A DNA stretch of 64,000 nt. Origin: a bacterium. GTDB taxonomy: Bacteria > Vulcanimicrobiota > Vulcanimicrobiia > Vulcanimicrobiales > SCRA01. The translations under genes and the position numbers were made by a program. This document shows positions 61,863 to 64,000 of this stretch, piece after piece. A model generated the notes under the pieces. The model made no database searches and was not told the DNA's origin. It saw only the letters and a list, made by a program, of their open reading frames with translations. The stretch spans positions 1 through 64,000 of the forward strand of contig SCRI01000038.1 of assembly GCA_004298675.1 (NCBI GenBank). Reading direction: 5' to 3'. The first letter of the stretch is position 1, and each line of letters begins with the position of its first letter.

Positions 61863-62306
61863 ATGGAGCGGATCGAGTTTCCCGAGCGGCGCTTCGAAGA
61901 GTATGTCGTCGGTCAAAAGACGTCGTTCACCAAGCAGATCACCGATGCCGAGATCGCACGCTTCGTGGAGCTCTCCGGTGACAGTTATCCGCTCCACACC
62001 GACTCCGCCTATGCCGAGCGCACGCGCTTTCACGGGCGCATCGCCCATGGGCTGCTCACCGCCTCGCTGCTCTCTACCGCCAATGCGCTGATGCTGGGCC
62101 GCCCCGGCGGCATCTACGTCTCGCAATCGCTGACGTTCAAGGCGCCGGTGTATCCGGGCGATACCATCACCGCCTCCTCCGAGGTCGTCGAGATCTTGAA
62201 GGAGCGCCGGCGCATACGCTGCCGCACCGCTTGCGTGAATCAGCGTGGCGAGACCGTGCTCGTGGGTGAGGCGGTGATCCAGAAAGACGAGGTTACAGCG
62301 ACGTAA
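61863..62306 (+). CDS. MaoC-like (R)-specific enoyl-CoA hydratase
   Basis: A 147-residue hot-dog fold protein. The hydratase motif is FVELSGDSYPLHTDSAYAER, with catalytic Asp and His, then FHGRIAHGLLTASLLS. It hydrates enoyl-CoA to (R)-3-hydroxyacyl-CoA, linking fatty acid oxidation to polyhydroxyalkanoate or other paths. ATG 61863 follows GGAGCAG. Confidence 0.93.
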   Translation: MERIEFPERRFEEYVVGQKTSFTKQITDAEIARFVELSGDSYPLHTDSAYAERTRFHGRIAHGLLTASLLSTANALMLGRPGGIYVSQSLTFKAPVYPGDTITASSEVVEILKERRRIRCRTACVNQRGETVLVGEAVIQKDEVTAT

Positions 62307-62463
62307 GGTACTGGACCAGGTCACTCTTTTGTTGCGCGCTCAAACCAAGCTTCAGGTAGGAGTCGTAGTGATCGACCACGGCCGCCAGCGTGGGGGCGCT
62401 GCCGTCGTGGAAGTATGGTGGATGCTGCCAGAGACCGCGCAGCGGTGTGGTGCGATATTCCAT
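62293..62463 (-). pseudogene. C-terminal remnant of a diheme cytochrome c / peroxidase-like gene
   Basis: The last 56 residues of a c-type cytochrome are recognisable (YRTTPLRGLWQHPPYFHDGS, then TLAAVVDHYDSYLKL and the end QYLTSL). Upstream of the ATG at 62463 the frame becomes Arg-rich and the rest of the protein, including CxxCH motifs, is missing. This is a deletion remnant. Confidence 0.7.
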
Positions 62464-62740
62464 GGTGGCGCTGCGTGAAGCCCATGCGCGGGCGAGAGCG
62501 CGATGATGGCGCCAGCGCTTCCTACCCGCGCCGCAATGGTTTGCCCGTCGAGGACCAGGGCCAGCAGCGGCGTGATCTCGGCCAGGCACAGTGCATCTCC
62601 GGCGTCCGCGCAGGCCCACCGCTCGCAGCCGTCGTCGCGATCGACGACGGCGACTAGCGCTGTGCGATAGATCGCGCGCATCGCCGCGACGGCCTCGCGT
62701 GTGACGGCTTCACGATCGGCTAGCGCCCCCAGGGCGCTCC
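62464..62740 (-). pseudogene. Orphan coding-like stretch, possible frameshifted C-terminal extension of the AraC gene
   Basis: In a second frame, the sequence LGALADREAVTREAVAAMRA followed by ALVAVVDRDDGCERWACADA and VLDGQTIAARVGSAGAIIAL is protein-like with high GC3. It has no start codon or stop of its own. It lines up after the AraC frame breaks at about 62730, so one base loss or gain would join them. A fused sensor domain or a separate decayed gene are both possible. Confidence 0.45.
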
Positions 62741-63657
62741 GCCAAGGTGCGGATATTGCCGTGATCCTCGATGGCGCGGTCGACGACGACCTCACCCCAG
62801 AGTAGCTCGTCGGCCGCGCGTACCCTGGTCGACTCGCGGACGGCGGCGCGCCAATCGCGCGGTGGCCGCCCTGTGGCGCTGCGGAAGCGCCTGCAGAAAT
62901 TGCGCGTATCGTTGAAGCCGCTCTTGGCCGCAATCTCCGCAACCGTGGCGTCGGTCTCGGCCAGCAGCACGCGCGCGGCGCGCAGCCGCCGATCAGTGAT
63001 CCAGCGATGTACCGGTCGCCCGGTGTGGCGGCGGACCATGTCGGTGAGATACGACGGTGAAAGCGTCACGGCGCGCGCCACGTCCTCCAGGCCGATGGGG
63101 CGCGTGAAGTTCTCGTCGATGTAGCGGAAGACCGCGCTCAGCACGGTGTGCTGTGCGGCGGGACGAGCGTCCGTGCCGTTTTCGCCCAAGCGCGCGGCGT
63201 CTTGCAAGAGCGAGCGCAGCAGCCCGCGCACGACTCCTTCGTCGGCGTCGTCACGCCGCAGTTCATTCAAGAGATAGCTGAAGCGCTGGCGCCAGCGCGG
63301 GCGCTCGGGTTCCGGGACTAGGTGCCGGCGCCGCGCTGCGGCCGCCAAGGCGCACGTCGAAAAGAGATGGCGTACGCTGCCGTCCACCATGTCCAGCTCG
63401 AAGCGTAGCGACCAGGTCGCGCCGCGCGTGGAATCGCCGTGGGCGTGGCGCACGCCCGCCGGAATCACCAGCACTTCGCCCGGTGCGGCGCGACGGATGC
63501 TGGTGCCGATCAGCATCGCACTGACGAGTCCCTCGGTGTAGATCAGTTCGTAGTACGGATGCGCGGCCTCGGCAACGGCCTCCGGGCGCGTGGACTCCAA
63601 GTGAGAGTGGTGCACCTCGATGCCGAACCGGCCGAGCGCGTAGTCGCCTAGTGTCAC
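62710..63657 (-). CDS. AraC-family transcriptional regulator
   Basis: A 315-residue regulator. The N-terminal cupin is about 1-110 (VIPAGVRHAHGDS). The C-terminal double helix-turn-helix is GLEDVARAVTLSPSYLTDMV then RRHTGRPVHRWITDRRLR and the second HTH with DATVAEIAAKSGFNDTRNFC. A tail of about 45 residues follows and ends abruptly at TGA 62710, likely due to a frameshift near 62730. The GTG start at 63657 has GGGGAG upstream. The target genes are unknown; the neighbours are the remnant and an MFS gene. Confidence 0.85.
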   Translation of the reverse strand: MTLGDYALGRFGIEVHHSHLESTRPEAVAEAAHPYYELIYTEGLVSAMLIGTSIRRAAPGEVLVIPAGVRHAHGDSTRGATWSLRFELDMVDGSVRHLFSTCALAAAARRRHLVPEPERPRWRQRFSYLLNELRRDDADEGVVRGLLRSLLQDAARLGENGTDARPAAQHTVLSAVFRYIDENFTRPIGLEDVARAVTLSPSYLTDMVRRHTGRPVHRWITDRRLRAARVLLAETDATVAEIAAKSGFNDTRNFCRRFRSATGRPPRDWRAAVRESTRVRAADELLWGEVVVDRAIEDHGNIRTLAERPGGASRS

Positions 63658-63751
63658 CGTCGTTCTCGACTCCCCGTTGCGGAGCGGCTGAAGCTCTCCT
63701 AGGCAACGGTGGCGAGGCAGATCGGGATTGAGAGCGGCGCCGTCCGGACTC

Positions 63752-63779
63752 GGCGAACGAAAGAGCGATGCCGTTCGCC
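63752..63779. repeat. Inverted repeat in the gap between AraC regulator and MFS gene
   Basis: Arms GGCGAACG and CGTTCGCC with a 12-base spacer lie in the 190-base gap 63658-63847. The rest of the gap shows nothing I can name. It could be an operator or a terminator for the MFS gene. Confidence 0.35.
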
Positions 63780-63847
63780 AAAAGAATCGGCACCATGCCC
63801 GCTCTGCAAGCTCCGGCGCAGGCCGCGGTCCCGAGCCGGAGCGTGCG

Positions 63848-64000
63848 TTAGTCGCGCAGTTTCACCGGCTTGAAGATGCGGTAGAGCGCGAGGTCGTACA
63901 CGATCTTGATGGCTCCCGCGAGATAGAAGGGCAGGCCGAACGCGGCGTGCTGCACGGCGAGGCCGGCTAGGATCGGCGAAATGGCCTGCGCGCCGGGACG
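63848..64000 (-). CDS. MFS-type transporter, C-terminal end (5' truncated by window edge)
   Basis: The last 50 codons read in from the window edge, with ISPILAGLAVQHAAFGLPFY and LAGAIKIVYDLALYRIFKPV before TAA 63848. The last hydrophobic helix and basic tail are typical of major facilitator transporters of the drug/metabolite group. The rest lies outside the window. Confidence 0.6.
   Translation of the reverse strand, partial: RPGAQAISPILAGLAVQHAAFGLPFYLAGAIKIVYDLALYRIFKPVKLRD

Overview
The window is a compact, GC-rich bacterial chromosome segment with short intergenic gaps and many ATGA/GTGA start-stop overlaps. Several genes have a TAnnnT -10 box only 6-7 bases before the ATG, which suggests leaderless transcripts. 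Low-complexity Pro/Thr lipoproteins, many stress and signalling genes and the cNOR genes fit an environmental bacterium of a poorly sampled phylum. Candidatus Eremiobacterota (WPS-2) is my best guess, but only a guess. No CRISPR array, insertion sequence or rRNA was seen.

Region 1 (1-16 kb) is a stress, dormancy and nitric-oxide block. It holds the end of a Mg2+ P-type ATPase and MgtC, three universal-stress-like proteins, ispH, a short ribosome-hibernation protein and four related SRPBCC-like proteins. It also holds three consecutive response regulator/kinase pairs whose kinases range from intact to a 62-residue histidine-less remnant. Then comes a translationally coupled cluster: two DUF2249 proteins, a 12-TM NnrS/heme-copper-like protein, a third DUF2249 and a DUF59/MIP18 protein. 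It ends with a fused DUF2249-Crp/Fnr regulator, and a radical-SAM-like protein that has lost its cluster cysteines follows on the other strand.

Region 2 (16-37.6 kb) is mixed metabolism: xthA, alcohol dehydrogenase, ppa, moaA, hsp20 and a CDF transporter. It contains a five-gene operon korA-korB-norC-norB-small membrane protein, a multicopper oxidase with a depleted trinuclear site, and an operon headed by a peroxiredoxin with an in-frame TGA at the peroxidatic cysteine (a probable selenoprotein) followed by an MFS transporter and bioY. An FAD oxidoreductase, a PLP decarboxylase, an SF2 helicase, rdgB and a GNAT protein complete it.

Region 3 (37.6-43 kb) has seven tRNA genes around alr, then tig-clpP-clpX. 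Region 4 (43-52.4 kb) has an acyl-CoA synthetase, a lipoprotein, and an overlapping valS-pyrR-pyrB-pyrC-carA operon. Region 5 (52.3-61.8 kb) is a bat/moxR aerotolerance-type set (BatD-like, MoxR, DUF58, VWA) split by two GAF-GGDEF-EAL proteins and rmuC. The right end carries a MaoC hydratase, a cytochrome c gene remnant, an AraC regulator with a possible frameshift, and the end of an MFS gene.

The strongest leads are the probable selenocysteine peroxiredoxin missed by conventional ORF calling, the DUF2249/NnrS-like/DUF2249-Crp cluster as a candidate NO-responsive system, the graded decay of three tandem two-component pairs, the cysteine-less radical SAM homologue, and the multicopper oxidase with half of its T2/T3 histidines missing.
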